Shown one piece after another: positions 14,414 through 24,553 of a DNA stretch of 31,232 nt. The stretch lies in IMG/VR virus record IMGVR_UViG_3300044301_006023, positions 1 to 31,232 of that record; one strand, 5' to 3'. This DNA comes from a virus. Positions within the stretch are counted from its first letter, which is position 1, and every line of letters starts with the position of its first letter. The notes beneath the pieces were generated by a model. The model was not told the origin of the DNA, did not search any database, and saw only the letters and a list, made by a program, of their open reading frames with translations. The position numbers and the translations under genes were made by a program.

Positions 14414-15288
14414 TGTCAGGACCACGCTTAGCGAAAAGCTATGTAAGTAACTATTTATCAAATGACCTACCAGCACGTATCTTAACGTATAGGAATCATT
14501 GGAATTTAAGTGATTCTCAATTACCCGACCCTAGAAAAGTTATTACACATGAGCCTTTTACTTTAGGGCATTGGCCTACGATAATAAACATGGTTATGAA
14601 TACTGCGCAAATCCAGAGAGAAGGATATGCTTATGATTTTGATCCTAATTATAGAGTGGTTTATGCAATGAGGACGTATGTTTGGGTAAGAGCTACGGGT
14701 GAAAATATAGTAACTGAGCAAAGAGATAATTTGACTACAATTGTTAGAGAAGCCCTATTGGATGGCCCCTCTTTGAGTAAATACGACACTACAGTTCCAT
14801 GTTACCCTAAAATTGATGAGGGCACGATGAGAGAAGAGTTTTCAGAAATAACTTTAGTTAAAGGTGAAAGATGTTTGGCTGGAGCATTTATATCATATGA
14901 TTTACAGCTTGAAGAAACAATTGACCACACTGCGTTGGGTGTAATGCTTCAGGCTGACCCAACGGTAAGCAAAATGTCTACTTTGCCAAGCAGTCCATAT
15001 GATCTTTTAGGAATTGCTGGAAATGCTCAAATTACTCTTACTTGGCAAGAGCCAATGTGGGACGGCGGGGTCTTTGAAGTGACAGGTTATAAAATTGATC
15101 AGAGCACTGATGGTACTAACTGGAGCACAATAGTAGCTGATACAGGAAATACTGATACGGTTAAAGTGGTAACTAGCCTTACAAACGGAACTAGTTATTA
15201 TTTTAGAGTTGCGGCAATTAATAAAACAGGCACAAGCGCTTATTCAACTACAAGTAATAACGGTGTTGCTATTAAACCGTCAGCCTGA
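14410..15288 (+). CDS. Tail terminator-like protein with C-terminal fibronectin type III domain, 292 residues
   Basis: Two adjacent ATGs (14410 and 14413) overlap the upstream stop. Residues 1-190 look like a tail-terminator/neck protein by position and by the pattern YRVVYAMRTYVWVRATGENI followed by a helix and late strands (ISYDLQLEE). Residues about 194-290 form a fibronectin type III domain: WQEPMWDGGVFEVTGYKID with STDGTNW, then LTNGTSYYFRVAAINKTGTS. Ig-like and FN3 domains are often appended to phage structural proteins and may bind cell-surface carbohydrates weakly. The first part's assignment is moderate; the FN3 call is strong. Confidence 0.78.
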   Translation: MMSGPRLAKSYVSNYLSNDLPARILTYRNHWNLSDSQLPDPRKVITHEPFTLGHWPTIINMVMNTAQIQREGYAYDFDPNYRVVYAMRTYVWVRATGENIVTEQRDNLTTIVREALLDGPSLSKYDTTVPCYPKIDEGTMREEFSEITLVKGERCLAGAFISYDLQLEETIDHTALGVMLQADPTVSKMSTLPSSPYDLLGIAGNAQITLTWQEPMWDGGVFEVTGYKIDQSTDGTNWSTIVADTGNTDTVKVVTSLTNGTSYYFRVAAINKTGTSAYSTTSNNGVAIKPSA

Positions 15289-15294
15289 TAGAAT
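15266..15294 (+). promoter_or_regulatory. Leaderless promoter for the giant 15301 gene
   Basis: TTGCTA (15266-15271, four of six matches), a 17-base spacer and TAGAAT (15289-15294), then exactly 6 bases to the ATG. The box overlaps the end of the preceding gene. No ribosome site is visible before 15301. Confidence 0.55.
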
Positions 15295-15300
15295 ATAAGT

Positions 15301-18300
15301 ATGGCAGTTACAGAAAGATGGGGTGGCTTACGTATAGAGCCGTATAAGCCTAATCCCAAAGATGCAGATTTAGATCAGATAGTTCAAGAGGGCACTGTAT
15401 GGGAGCGCCCTAAAGGAACCTTTATTGCCGATGACCTAGGAAACCTTTTGCAAGAAGGGGTGCCCGGCAGGACAATGGAAGACAGGCGTGGCCGAGTAAT
15501 TGTAGATCGGAATGGCAATCGTGTTGATTATACGCCAAGTTGGTCTGGTCAAAGACTATCTACTGGTGAAAGATTTCCCACTGTAGGTCAGTCAAATGGA
15601 ACTATAGCTGAGAACTCAAGAACCATAGGCGATACCAGAGGTACTATTAATACTGCGCCTAAGCTAGATGAAGAGAAACTAAGTTTTTTAAGAGAGCTTT
15701 CCAATTCGCAATTAGAAGATTACATTAATGCTTCTATAACTAACAGAGATAGAAATGGTTTAAGTGAGACTGATTCGGAGTGGCTTGCTGCTGCTCTTGC
15801 TGTTAGGAGCGAGCGACAAGGTGATAAGACCCCAGAACAAATAGATGTTGAAGAGCGTACTCCTGATGGCTGGGGTGAAACCGTAGAGACAGTTGTTAAG
15901 AACACAAAAGTTGACAATGATCTTGGTCCAATTATTTCTGGTGACGAGTTAGAAGAAGCTGTAGATGGTTATAGTTGGCAAAAAGAGAAAAAAGCTAGGC
16001 TTATGCTTGCTCGTGAAAGAGCTAAAAAAGTTTTTAATCTTATTTGGAGAAAAGATGGCGATATTTCTAAAGCCCCTTGGGAGGTGCCTGACCCTGAAGA
16101 TGAAAACGGTGAGCTTATTGACGAAACATTTGAGGATGCGGGTCAAAAATTTATTGCTCTTAGTAGGCAGCAAAAAGAAGACTATCTTAAAAAAATGTTT
16201 ATGGATGGGGAAGAGGTAGATTTAGGTACTAAAACTGTAGAAGGCGAAGAGTACAGGGTAACTGCCGAGCATATTGTTGATCTTGATAGGACACGATTCC
16301 CTAGTGATGATTTTGCTGAGCAGCAAAGAAGATTTGAAGAAGGTCAAGGACCGCCTCCTTCGCCTGAAAGAGCTCAAGATAATACTATTCTTGTGCGGGG
16401 AAGATGGCATTTTAGGCTTTATGACAACGATGATAACCTTGTTTATGATAGCGAAGAGGGTCCAAATCCTACAAGCACTGGAGATTATGCAAATGGAGGA
16501 ACTGCTAGAGAGTTAAGGTTACTTGAAGGTCAGATGCTCATGGAGAATCTAGGCACGGATCATACTGCTAGATTTATGCGTGACGGTAAAGAAGTTGAAG
16601 TTGAGCTACGATCATTGGATGAGTCATTAGCTGATATTTTTAACACGAATACATTTACGTTTGCTAATGAAATAGGTATTGAAAAAGCTAGGTTAGTGGC
16701 TTCTGACAAAGGTGTCGTTGTTTGGGCGCATAAAGGTTATACGCCTTCTAAAACATCTGCTTCTACAACTCAAAGTTTGGTTACTGCTGGTAAACTTGTT
16801 AAGGCTTGGGAAAGAGTTGATGAGCTTAGACAAGCAAAGAGATTAGATCCTAATAATCCTGAGCATGCAGAGCTTATTATAGCGGCAGCTGTTTTGGGCG
16901 ATAGGGAAAGATACTTGCGTGTAAAAGGCATGTTAAGCGATATTGATGTTGATAAGTTACCTCAAAGCGCATTTGATATTTATTCAGCTGATGAGAAGGC
17001 AGTTAGCGATGCCCTAAAGGAAGCAGGGACCTCTTTTGATAAAGCCCCCAAGGGAGATGATATACTTCACGCTATGCTACCATCTAGTGGTAAGTTAAGA
17101 GATAATGTTTTGGCATTTAATATGTGGAGTCTTGGAGAGAACAAAAGGAAAGGTCTTGACCCACGGCAGAGATCAGAAGCCATAAGGCAAACTCCAGAAG
17201 TTCCTGAGCTTTCTGACGCTATGGGGACTTATGCTCGTAATAATGATACTCTGATGGGTTTGCCTACTTGGACTATTGTTGATCCTAATGCTGAGGTTTT
17301 GATTAGTGATGGGGAGCAGGATCTTAAGCCTTTTAAAGCTCCTGATGATATAAGGCTTGTTCCGGAAGTTAGGGCCAGCAGAACTACGTTTGATGATCCT
17401 AGAAGCCCTTTCTATTCATATGGTTCAACTAGTGAAGAAGCAAGGGAATTCATTGCTAATGAAATGTATAACGAGTTATTTGATTTAGGAGAAATTGATG
17501 TGCCTGAAGGCAATGGAAGTTTTCAAGATCATAAACTTCGTAATGAGATTGTGTCCCAGTTGATAAGCTTTTTGGATAGCAGACCTGATCTTCCTTTAGG
17601 CGATCCTGATGCGAAAGAAAAAATAAAAGCTCAATTTGTTGAGACTTTGAATCAAAGAATGATTTACCGACGACGCCAAGATAAGTGGGTAATAGATAAA
17701 AATTGGGATGGTAGGCTTTGGTCTATTAAAGATGGCAGATTGGTGTTTTTAGAGACAGTTCCTAAAAAACGTTTTGGTAAAAAGAAAGAAGGTACTTACA
17801 CTGTAAAAGAGTTAGAAGAAATGGGCATCGGAGAGATGAAAGAAATTTTGCTTATGACGACTGATAAACAGGGTAAAGAAATAGACGAGATGTTGGTGCG
17901 TGTTACTGACTATGAAAATCCTTTTGATTTTGCACGAAGAAAGAAAATTTCATTGGCTGGAAAGCAAGAAGATGTGCAGCAAGCTCTGGATGACAATCCT
18001 GTCATTGTTAATGGATTTTCTGGGGGTGTTTTATTTTATGCAAATGAGACTCCAGAGGCTATTCAATACAAAAACGTAATGGAAGGGGTTGTTCCACTTT
18101 TAAGTAATATTTTGAATTCTAATAATGGTAATACTTCTGAAGAAAGAGTTGTTATTAGTTTTGTTCCTACTGATGCGTATATGGAAGCGCAAGAAGCTCG
18201 CAATGAAGTAGCAGAAAAAGGAGCCGGATTTGGCGGCTACTTTGCAATAAAGGAAATAGGGACAGGTACGGAACCAGTTAAAAGAATACACATATCCGGA

Positions 18301-21300
18301 AAAGGCATGGAGCGTCGTCTTCAAAAATTGGCTGATCCTAATACTAGTGAAGAGAAGAAAAAAGAAATAAAAGATAATCTTCAAAGTTATGCTTTAAGCA
18401 TATTAACACATGAGTATCATCATGCTTTAGATGCATCAGTCACTGATAAAGCCACAGAATATACCAGAGACTGGAGAAGTAATCACACCTACCATTCTAA
18501 TAATGCTATGACAGCTGTTTTGATATCTGGCGGATACCTTGAGGTGGATGAGCGTGGCGATTTAGTTCCTACTCAAAAAGGTAAAGATTTTGGAATTGAC
18601 GTTGGAACAGTAGATGGTGATGCTGATAAATTAATAGGTCTTATTAGTGACGAAGATATTGAAAAAGCTTTTCCTTTAAAACCAGATGGTACTAGAGAAG
18701 ATATGGCTGGTTACCATATGGCTAGAGTGCTTGTAAAAATTTATCGTGGTAGGACGGTACGAGCTTTGCAGAGGGATGATTCAGCAAGGGACTCTGGAAG
18801 TTATTGGAACACGCCGGTAGAAACTTTGGCAAGAATTTCTGAAGACGCTGTGTTTATGCAAATTTTGGCTGAGAATGATTTACTAGATTTTCATCCTGAA
18901 GTGGAAATAGCTCTTTTTGAGAAAATTAGAAGAGACGTTAACGATTGGGTTAATTCGGGTGAATCAGGCTTTACCTATGAAGAAGCGTTTAAAGAAGTTT
19001 TAGATTATTGGCGGTATTGGCAACAGTACGAAAAGCATGGCGGTGACAGAAGGGACCCAAGTGAAGAAGTTCAGGAGTTTGTAGAGAGAATCTGGTCTTT
19101 TACTAGAGCTAAAGAGGAGAGGCTTGATAGGGTTTCTCCAGAGGTTAGGGCTATCTTTGAAGGGAGCAATAAGATAGAATGGAAGGCTGTTGGTGAGGAT
19201 AATTCGTATCCTGTTGCAGCTTCGTGGCATTTCCCGCAACATTTTACTTATGAAGAAATTGCAGGCATTTCAGATGACTTTTATGGATGGCTCAAAGGTA
19301 TTGATGCTCTTGAAAAAGATTTCAAACCTGTTAAAATAGATCCTGATCCTTTGATTCTTCTTCAAAGCTCTGAAAGTTACCGAGCTATAGAACGAGGAGA
19401 AGATGTAGTAGATACTACCGTTAGCGCTGTTGGTGGCGTTGCTGCTTCTCCAGAGCTTCCCGATGCTACTGATGGAGGGTTGGGTGCGCCTAAGTCTCCT
19501 CCTGCTGCAGTTGTTAAAAGAAGGGGAGTAGTGAGCCGCTTGATGGAACGTGTGCAATTTAAGAAACCTGACCTTGAAAGGTTCAAACTTAACTTTAAAA
19601 AAGATAAATCTTTGGATGAGGTTATGAGTACAGCCCAACTTGATGAAGCTTTAGATATAATTGCTAGTACGCAAAAAGCTGATGCTGTAGTTGAGCAAGG
19701 TAATAAATTAAATGTTTTTGGAATTGTAGATCGCAATAAGCCTCCAGCGTGGACAGGACAAGCTAGAATTAAACCGGGTGTGGACGGAGGTTATTATAAA
19801 GACAGTAATAGAATAATCGTTATAAAGGGTAGGGACCCCGTAGATATATTAGTGCATGAGGCGGGTCACGGATATGACTACAGGAAAGCAAGTCCTCAAG
19901 GCTATGCTAGATCTGCCATAAAAGAGACTTTTCAGAATTTAGTTAAGAAGAATGCAGTTTTTGAAAAGTTTATGAGAAAGTATCTTCCAGAAAGATTTAG
20001 GGACAAGCCAGTTTTGATGGCAATAAAAGATAAAGAAGAAAGATTTAAGTCAGAAGTTGGGTCTATAAAAATAACTAAAGATAAAATTTATGATAATGCT
20101 ATTAAACGTTTTCCTACTAGAATTAGAAGGGCTAAAGAAAGGCTTGAAAAAAGAGGCATTTCAAACCCTACAAAAGAACAGATAGTAGATGAATTTTTTG
20201 ATGCAGTGGGAATCACTATTGATGAAAAAAGTTTTGATATAACTTTTGAAGAGCTTCAGAAACGTGGTTTGTTTGAAGAGTCAGTTAGAGTTGACTATAA
20301 CCCTGAAAATGGATCGCCAGAAGCTGTTTTAAAAACTTTGTCAAAAATGTCTGACGATGAGTTTGAAGAACTTCTTGAAGATATGCCATACGCCATGCAG
20401 GCTAGGGTTCGTTATGTGAGGGCTATAGCCATGTCATCCAAGTACGAAGCGCTAAGCGACGTTACACGTAACACCAATATATTAGAAGGCTTAATAACAG
20501 GAGATGAAGATGTTATTTATAATAGTGTTATTTTAAATATGTATGTCCTGAAAGTTCGGAATATGGTAAGTGATGCGGATGTTAAAGACGTAAATATTCT
20601 TGACTTTAATAAAAACAGAACCTTGGTGCCGGAAGTAAACCAACAAATTTATATGAGAAAGCCTGAAGAATTGTGGGCTTTTGGATATGCTCAATCTATG
20701 ACGCTTGAAAGAATTTCTCAACTAGCAGGCGGAGATGAAGAAGCAAAAGCATTATTACAAGAGTTAGTTTCTTTACACGCTTCTAATGTTATATATTTTG
20801 ATGATAAAGGAAATGTGGTTATAAATGAAGCAAAAGAAAATATTCCTCAGGACGTATTAGATGTAGTAAATGTATTGAAAGCTATAGAGATTAATAATCC
20901 TGAGCTTTTTAAGTTGGCCAATAAATATGTTGAAGAAAGAGCGTTAGCAGCTGATGATCTTTTGATCAGAAAAGTGGTAGACATTCAAAATGTAGATGAT
21001 TCATTTACTGTCAAGAATGCTTTGCTAGGTGTTATAACGGATGATGGAATGTCTGCGAATCCTGATGCGGCTAAACCTAAAAGAGTTTCAGCTAAAATTG
21101 ATCCAAAAAAGCGAAATGATATTGTTTCTAATTTTGAAAACATTATGGGTGATAGGCAATTATCTGTTGACGAAGCGGTTAAGCTTATACCCGATGGCAA
21201 GCTAGATGTTTATATTGATGCTCATGAAAATTCTGAAGATGTTGTGGATTTGAATGGCACCGTCATTTCTCGTACTGAGATTGATGAAGATGTGTATAGG

Positions 21301-24282
21301 CGAATACAGAATAAACGTTTGGCAATTGCGGCAAAGATGAAGCAAGAAAAGAAACGAAGGAATCTTGACAAGCCAAGTTATAGGTCGGATGTATTAGCAT
21401 CAGGTGCTGCATCAAGCCCAACTCCTGACCCAGATTTTATGGACATGGATGACTTTATGGACATCAGCAGTGACGAGCTTGATCTTATGGAACCTGATGA
21501 AATTAGAGAACTAGCTGAAGATTTAGAAATAGAAAACATTCCGAAGACTACTTCTTTAATTAAAAGAAGAATTATGAGTACGATGGCTGAAAGGTTTGAT
21601 GACGCTAAAAGGCAAAGAGCTGAAAAGAAAAACGATGAATTGTCTAGGGCTAAAAAGTTTTCAACAATTTATGGTAGGGTTGTGCGTCCTTTTGTTGAGA
21701 AAACAGCTGAAAGATTTATCGCACGTAAAAGAGCTGCAAAGGGTATTAGAAGCGATGATCCGATTGAGCTTCAAGAAGCTTTAGAGCAGGGTGATGAGGG
21801 TGTTGAGAAGATGCTTAGAAACCTTGATAAGTTTACGCCTTTTGCTGAGGCTCTTGGAAAATCTTTACATACAGGTAAATTGCGTGCTAAGATAGCTTCG
21901 CTTCGTAACCCATTCCGAGTAGGTAAAGCACCAACTGAGAATGTAGGTGAGCGACTTAGAAATAGGTCGGAAATAAATCTTGAAGAAGTCAAAAAGCTTA
22001 TTAAGAATGAGGGCTCTAAAAATACTGCTAGGAAACTTTTAGAGACTGTGCCTGATGATGTTAAGGAATGGTTTTTGAAGAATTACGCTACGGTAGCCGC
22101 TTCAGTAGTTGATGAAGATATTAATGAATCTGATCTTAATAATTTAGCAGAGAAATTTGTTAGTGAACTACATTCAGCTTGGGCAGGCGATTCTCAAATT
22201 ATTTCTGCTCAATTAGCTGCGGCTGAAATGGCGGGAATGAGTAGAGAAGAGATAATTGAAAAAGTGTTTTGGATGCCGTTTTACAAAGAAAACAGAAAAT
22301 TAAATCCGAAAGAAAAAGAAGCTGTTATTAATGTTTTGCTTGATGCTTATGATGATGATAAACGAATTGCAATTGTGTATCGGGATTCGCTTGAGGGTGC
22401 CGGTAAGGTCACGTCTTGGGGAATTGAGGGTAGACCATTAGATGATTGGGATACTATTGTGTCGCTTGCTGCTGGCGCCACATATGAAGACTTGGATAAA
22501 ATCGGAGGGACAGATGAGGATGATATTCAAGCATTGCTTGGAATAACCGCAGAAGAGATTCTGGAAGCGGAAGATAAGTTTGATTACACTCCAGTTGAGT
22601 CTGAGTTAGCTAAAGCCGCTGAGGCTGATGGATCTCATCCAGAAGATAGCGATTTGAGATGGGACTCCCCCACGGTAGGTATCAATAAACAATCTATTAA
22701 AGCTATTAAACATTTACTAGAAACTGAGTCTGCTACTATACAGCAAGTTTTGAAAGATGCAGGGATTGAAAGAGTTACGTTATACAGGGGAATTAAGACC
22801 GATTCTCCTAACACTCCTTCAAATGTTAAATATGCTCCGTTGGCTTCGTTTGCTTTGGACGCAGAAACTGCTATGGATTTCGCAGAGGGAGATGGTTTTA
22901 TAGTAGAAGTTGCTGTACCGATAGAGGCTATTGTGTCTGGCTTTCCCCAAGGATTTGGTTCTTTCCCAGAACATGAATTTATCATAGATACAAGTAAACT
23001 TGATAAAGCTCCTACAGCGATTAGGGACGCAGAGGCAATTATTAATAGGACCAACAGGGAGATTGATAGGATAAGGCAAAATAATGATAATAAATTGCCT
23101 GAGGGTTTTCGTGATAACGAAGCTAACCCTTATTCTGCTTTTACTAGATTTCCAAATATTTTTACAAATGAATATGTTGAAGAAACCTTGAAAGACGTTA
23201 TTGGTCAAGAAACAGATCTTGATATGGACGACGCAACAGACGAAGAAATTCAGGAAGCTTTAAAAGCTCAAGCTGAGAAGATAAAAGAAGACTTGCCTGA
23301 TATTGAAAAGGATATGAGTCAACCTCCGGGCATGCAAGGCGAAGGTTGGGTTACGGTTGACAGATTTGTAGGCCTTTCTGTAAGGAACACAAGACCTGAG
23401 ACTTCTGTTTTAGAATATGACGACACAGACATTAATGAGCCGCCACTAAACACAATGGCTGATAGTGGCATTCCAGATGTAGATGATGAAATAACCTACG
23501 AGCGCTCAGACGAAGATGTCACTGTTACTGTAGCTGAGCCCATAGAAAGCATAGCTGCTTTTCATAAAGAGAAAAAAGATTGGAGCCAAGTTACTGCAGT
23601 GGAGCCTTCTGAAAGAACAGATATTGGTAGAACTTATGCTAGTGAGCCCGATCTTCCTAAAGAACAAATTTCTGGTGAGGTTACTGAAGCTTGGACTGCC
23701 TTAGCTGATGAAGTAGAAGAGCAGTGGGATATTATTACTAAACCTGAATCAGAAGGTGGCTTAGGCATAACTGTAGAGTTTGTTGATGAAGATCCTTATG
23801 GGTCTTATGCAGAGATGAGGAAAGATTTTATAGAGAATAAAAGAATTAAAGTTTTAAAAACTGAAGTTACTGGAGGTCACCCGTTCTTTACAAATGAGCA
23901 AAACGATAAATTTAGAGCTGTTCATGATATATTTGGACACTTAGGAACTGGAAGAGGCTTTGATAGGCATGGAGAAGAAGCCGCATATCAAGCTCATAGG
24001 TCAATGTTTACTGGAACAGCTCAAAAAGCTTTGGCTACTGAGTTGAGAGGTCAGAATACATACCTGTTAACATATGGTGATTTTGGTCCGCAGAAGCTGT
24101 TTATATTGCCAGAAAATATGAGAAAAGCGCTTTCTGCTTGGCTTGAAATATTAACTAAAGTTACAAAACCTTGGTCTTTCTTGATATCTTCTGATAAGAA
24201 TGCTGTGAGAGATTCAGATGAAGATAACTTGTACGATATTTCTGGAAGCCACCATGTGTCTTGCGGAAGGTACATGGCATAG
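15301..24282 (+). CDS. Giant polyvalent-type protein, 2993 residues: two zincin-like motifs, SAP-like segment, ADP-ribosyltransferase domain and C-terminal HDxFGH domain
   Basis: This single gene fills 29% of the window. In order: a long N-terminal part of unknown fold (WHFRLYDNDDNLVYDSEEG near 370); a first HExxH, HEYHH at 1037-1041, with E1174 in ETLARISED as a possible third zinc ligand; a second, HEAGH at 1519-1523; a SAP/HeH-like segment at about 2060-2095 (LMEPDEIRELAEDLEIENIP); an R-S-E-class ADP-ribosyltransferase at about 2470-2565 with R2496 in LYRG, S2516 in SFALDAETAMDFA, and E2557-x-E2559; and a C-terminal domain with HDIFGH (2875-2880), GEEAAYQAH (2891-2899) and ELRGQN (2914-2919), which I recall from other phage polyvalent proteins but cannot name. 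Polyvalent proteins are known as packaged, injected multi-effector proteins. No signal peptide or TM segment is seen. Position between neck and sheath genes fits a virion component. The start is leaderless. Confidence 0.85.
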   Translation: MAVTERWGGLRIEPYKPNPKDADLDQIVQEGTVWERPKGTFIADDLGNLLQEGVPGRTMEDRRGRVIVDRNGNRVDYTPSWSGQRLSTGERFPTVGQSNGTIAENSRTIGDTRGTINTAPKLDEEKLSFLRELSNSQLEDYINASITNRDRNGLSETDSEWLAAALAVRSERQGDKTPEQIDVEERTPDGWGETVETVVKNTKVDNDLGPIISGDELEEAVDGYSWQKEKKARLMLARERAKKVFNLIWRKDGDISKAPWEVPDPEDENGELIDETFEDAGQKFIALSRQQKEDYLKKMFMDGEEVDLGTKTVEGEEYRVTAEHIVDLDRTRFPSDDFAEQQRRFEEGQGPPPSPERAQDNTILVRGRWHFRLYDNDDNLVYDSEEGPNPTSTGDYANGGTARELRLLEGQMLMENLGTDHTARFMRDGKEVEVELRSLDESLADIFNTNTFTFANEIGIEKARLVASDKGVVVWAHKGYTPSKTSASTTQSLVTAGKLVKAWERVDELRQAKRLDPNNPEHAELIIAAAVLGDRERYLRVKGMLSDIDVDKLPQSAFDIYSADEKAVSDALKEAGTSFDKAPKGDDILHAMLPSSGKLRDNVLAFNMWSLGENKRKGLDPRQRSEAIRQTPEVPELSDAMGTYARNNDTLMGLPTWTIVDPNAEVLISDGEQDLKPFKAPDDIRLVPEVRASRTTFDDPRSPFYSYGSTSEEAREFIANEMYNELFDLGEIDVPEGNGSFQDHKLRNEIVSQLISFLDSRPDLPLGDPDAKEKIKAQFVETLNQRMIYRRRQDKWVIDKNWDGRLWSIKDGRLVFLETVPKKRFGKKKEGTYTVKELEEMGIGEMKEILLMTTDKQGKEIDEMLVRVTDYENPFDFARRKKISLAGKQEDVQQALDDNPVIVNGFSGGVLFYANETPEAIQYKNVMEGVVPLLSNILNSNNGNTSEERVVISFVPTDAYMEAQEARNEVAEKGAGFGGYFAIKEIGTGTEPVKRIHISGKGMERRLQKLADPNTSEEKKKEIKDNLQSYALSILTHEYHHALDASVTDKATEYTRDWRSNHTYHSNNAMTAVLISGGYLEVDERGDLVPTQKGKDFGIDVGTVDGDADKLIGLISDEDIEKAFPLKPDGTREDMAGYHMARVLVKIYRGRTVRALQRDDSARDSGSYWNTPVETLARISEDAVFMQILAENDLLDFHPEVEIALFEKIRRDVNDWVNSGESGFTYEEAFKEVLDYWRYWQQYEKHGGDRRDPSEEVQEFVERIWSFTRAKEERLDRVSPEVRAIFEGSNKIEWKAVGEDNSYPVAASWHFPQHFTYEEIAGISDDFYGWLKGIDALEKDFKPVKIDPDPLILLQSSESYRAIERGEDVVDTTVSAVGGVAASPELPDATDGGLGAPKSPPAAVVKRRGVVSRLMERVQFKKPDLERFKLNFKKDKSLDEVMSTAQLDEALDIIASTQKADAVVEQGNKLNVFGIVDRNKPPAWTGQARIKPGVDGGYYKDSNRIIVIKGRDPVDILVHEAGHGYDYRKASPQGYARSAIKETFQNLVKKNAVFEKFMRKYLPERFRDKPVLMAIKDKEERFKSEVGSIKITKDKIYDNAIKRFPTRIRRAKERLEKRGISNPTKEQIVDEFFDAVGITIDEKSFDITFEELQKRGLFEESVRVDYNPENGSPEAVLKTLSKMSDDEFEELLEDMPYAMQARVRYVRAIAMSSKYEALSDVTRNTNILEGLITGDEDVIYNSVILNMYVLKVRNMVSDADVKDVNILDFNKNRTLVPEVNQQIYMRKPEELWAFGYAQSMTLERISQLAGGDEEAKALLQELVSLHASNVIYFDDKGNVVINEAKENIPQDVLDVVNVLKAIEINNPELFKLANKYVEERALAADDLLIRKVVDIQNVDDSFTVKNALLGVITDDGMSANPDAAKPKRVSAKIDPKKRNDIVSNFENIMGDRQLSVDEAVKLIPDGKLDVYIDAHENSEDVVDLNGTVISRTEIDEDVYRRIQNKRLAIAAKMKQEKKRRNLDKPSYRSDVLASGAASSPTPDPDFMDMDDFMDISSDELDLMEPDEIRELAEDLEIENIPKTTSLIKRRIMSTMAERFDDAKRQRAEKKNDELSRAKKFSTIYGRVVRPFVEKTAERFIARKRAAKGIRSDDPIELQEALEQGDEGVEKMLRNLDKFTPFAEALGKSLHTGKLRAKIASLRNPFRVGKAPTENVGERLRNRSEINLEEVKKLIKNEGSKNTARKLLETVPDDVKEWFLKNYATVAASVVDEDINESDLNNLAEKFVSELHSAWAGDSQIISAQLAAAEMAGMSREEIIEKVFWMPFYKENRKLNPKEKEAVINVLLDAYDDDKRIAIVYRDSLEGAGKVTSWGIEGRPLDDWDTIVSLAAGATYEDLDKIGGTDEDDIQALLGITAEEILEAEDKFDYTPVESELAKAAEADGSHPEDSDLRWDSPTVGINKQSIKAIKHLLETESATIQQVLKDAGIERVTLYRGIKTDSPNTPSNVKYAPLASFALDAETAMDFAEGDGFIVEVAVPIEAIVSGFPQGFGSFPEHEFIIDTSKLDKAPTAIRDAEAIINRTNREIDRIRQNNDNKLPEGFRDNEANPYSAFTRFPNIFTNEYVEETLKDVIGQETDLDMDDATDEEIQEALKAQAEKIKEDLPDIEKDMSQPPGMQGEGWVTVDRFVGLSVRNTRPETSVLEYDDTDINEPPLNTMADSGIPDVDDEITYERSDEDVTVTVAEPIESIAAFHKEKKDWSQVTAVEPSERTDIGRTYASEPDLPKEQISGEVTEAWTALADEVEEQWDIITKPESEGGLGITVEFVDEDPYGSYAEMRKDFIENKRIKVLKTEVTGGHPFFTNEQNDKFRAVHDIFGHLGTGRGFDRHGEEAAYQAHRSMFTGTAQKALATELRGQNTYLLTYGDFGPQKLFILPENMRKALSAWLEILTKVTKPWSFLISSDKNAVRDSDEDNLYDISGSHHVSCGRYMA

Positions 24283-24284
24283 TA

Positions 24285-24313
24285 TTGACTAGCAATGTTT
24301 AGTGGGGTATGAT
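24285..24313 (+). promoter_or_regulatory. Leaderless promoter for the 24320 gene set
   Basis: TTGACT at 24285-24290, a 17-base spacer and TATGAT at 24308-24313, then exactly 6 bases to the ATG at 24320. It directly follows the giant gene's stop. Confidence 0.7.
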
Positions 24314-24319
24314 ATAGTT

Positions 24320-24553
24320 ATGACAGATTTTGATGAAAATATGAGCGAAGACGACAGAGAAGATGTTATTCGCACGATGAATGAGAATTGGATCAAGACA
24401 GATGAAGAGATTGCTACTGTTTATGGTGAAGGTATGACAAGAGCTAAGCTTATAGAAGAGAAAGAAAAGACTACACGTGAGTACCAAGAGTTTTTAAAGA
24501 AACTTCGTAGAGATGTGATGCAGTTACGTGAGGAGAAGAAAAATGGCAGTTGA
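24320..24553 (+). CDS. Small acidic coiled-coil-like hypothetical protein, 77 residues
   Basis: I choose ATG 24320 because it lies 6 bases after a TATGAT -10 box; a GTG at 24302 is upstream of that box. The product begins MTDFDENMSEDDREDVIRTM and continues as a charged helix rich in Glu, Lys and Arg (IEEKEKTTREYQEFLKKLRR), probably a coiled coil. No family is recognised. It is the first of four small overlapping genes before the sheath; its stop overlaps the next start by 11 bases. The position suggests a tail or neck assembly role, by inference only. Confidence 0.65.
   Translation: MTDFDENMSEDDREDVIRTMNENWIKTDEEIATVYGEGMTRAKLIEEKEKTTREYQEFLKKLRRDVMQLREEKKNGS

Noticed and set aside
19270-19736. 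Two - strand frames of about 120 codons in the giant gene
   Set aside because: They are shadows of the polyvalent protein frame, with no start signals.
23920-24060. HDIFGH likened to aromatic amino acid hydroxylases
   Set aside because: The short motif is similar, but the following conserved Pro-Leu residues and family length are absent; I keep it as an unnamed domain.
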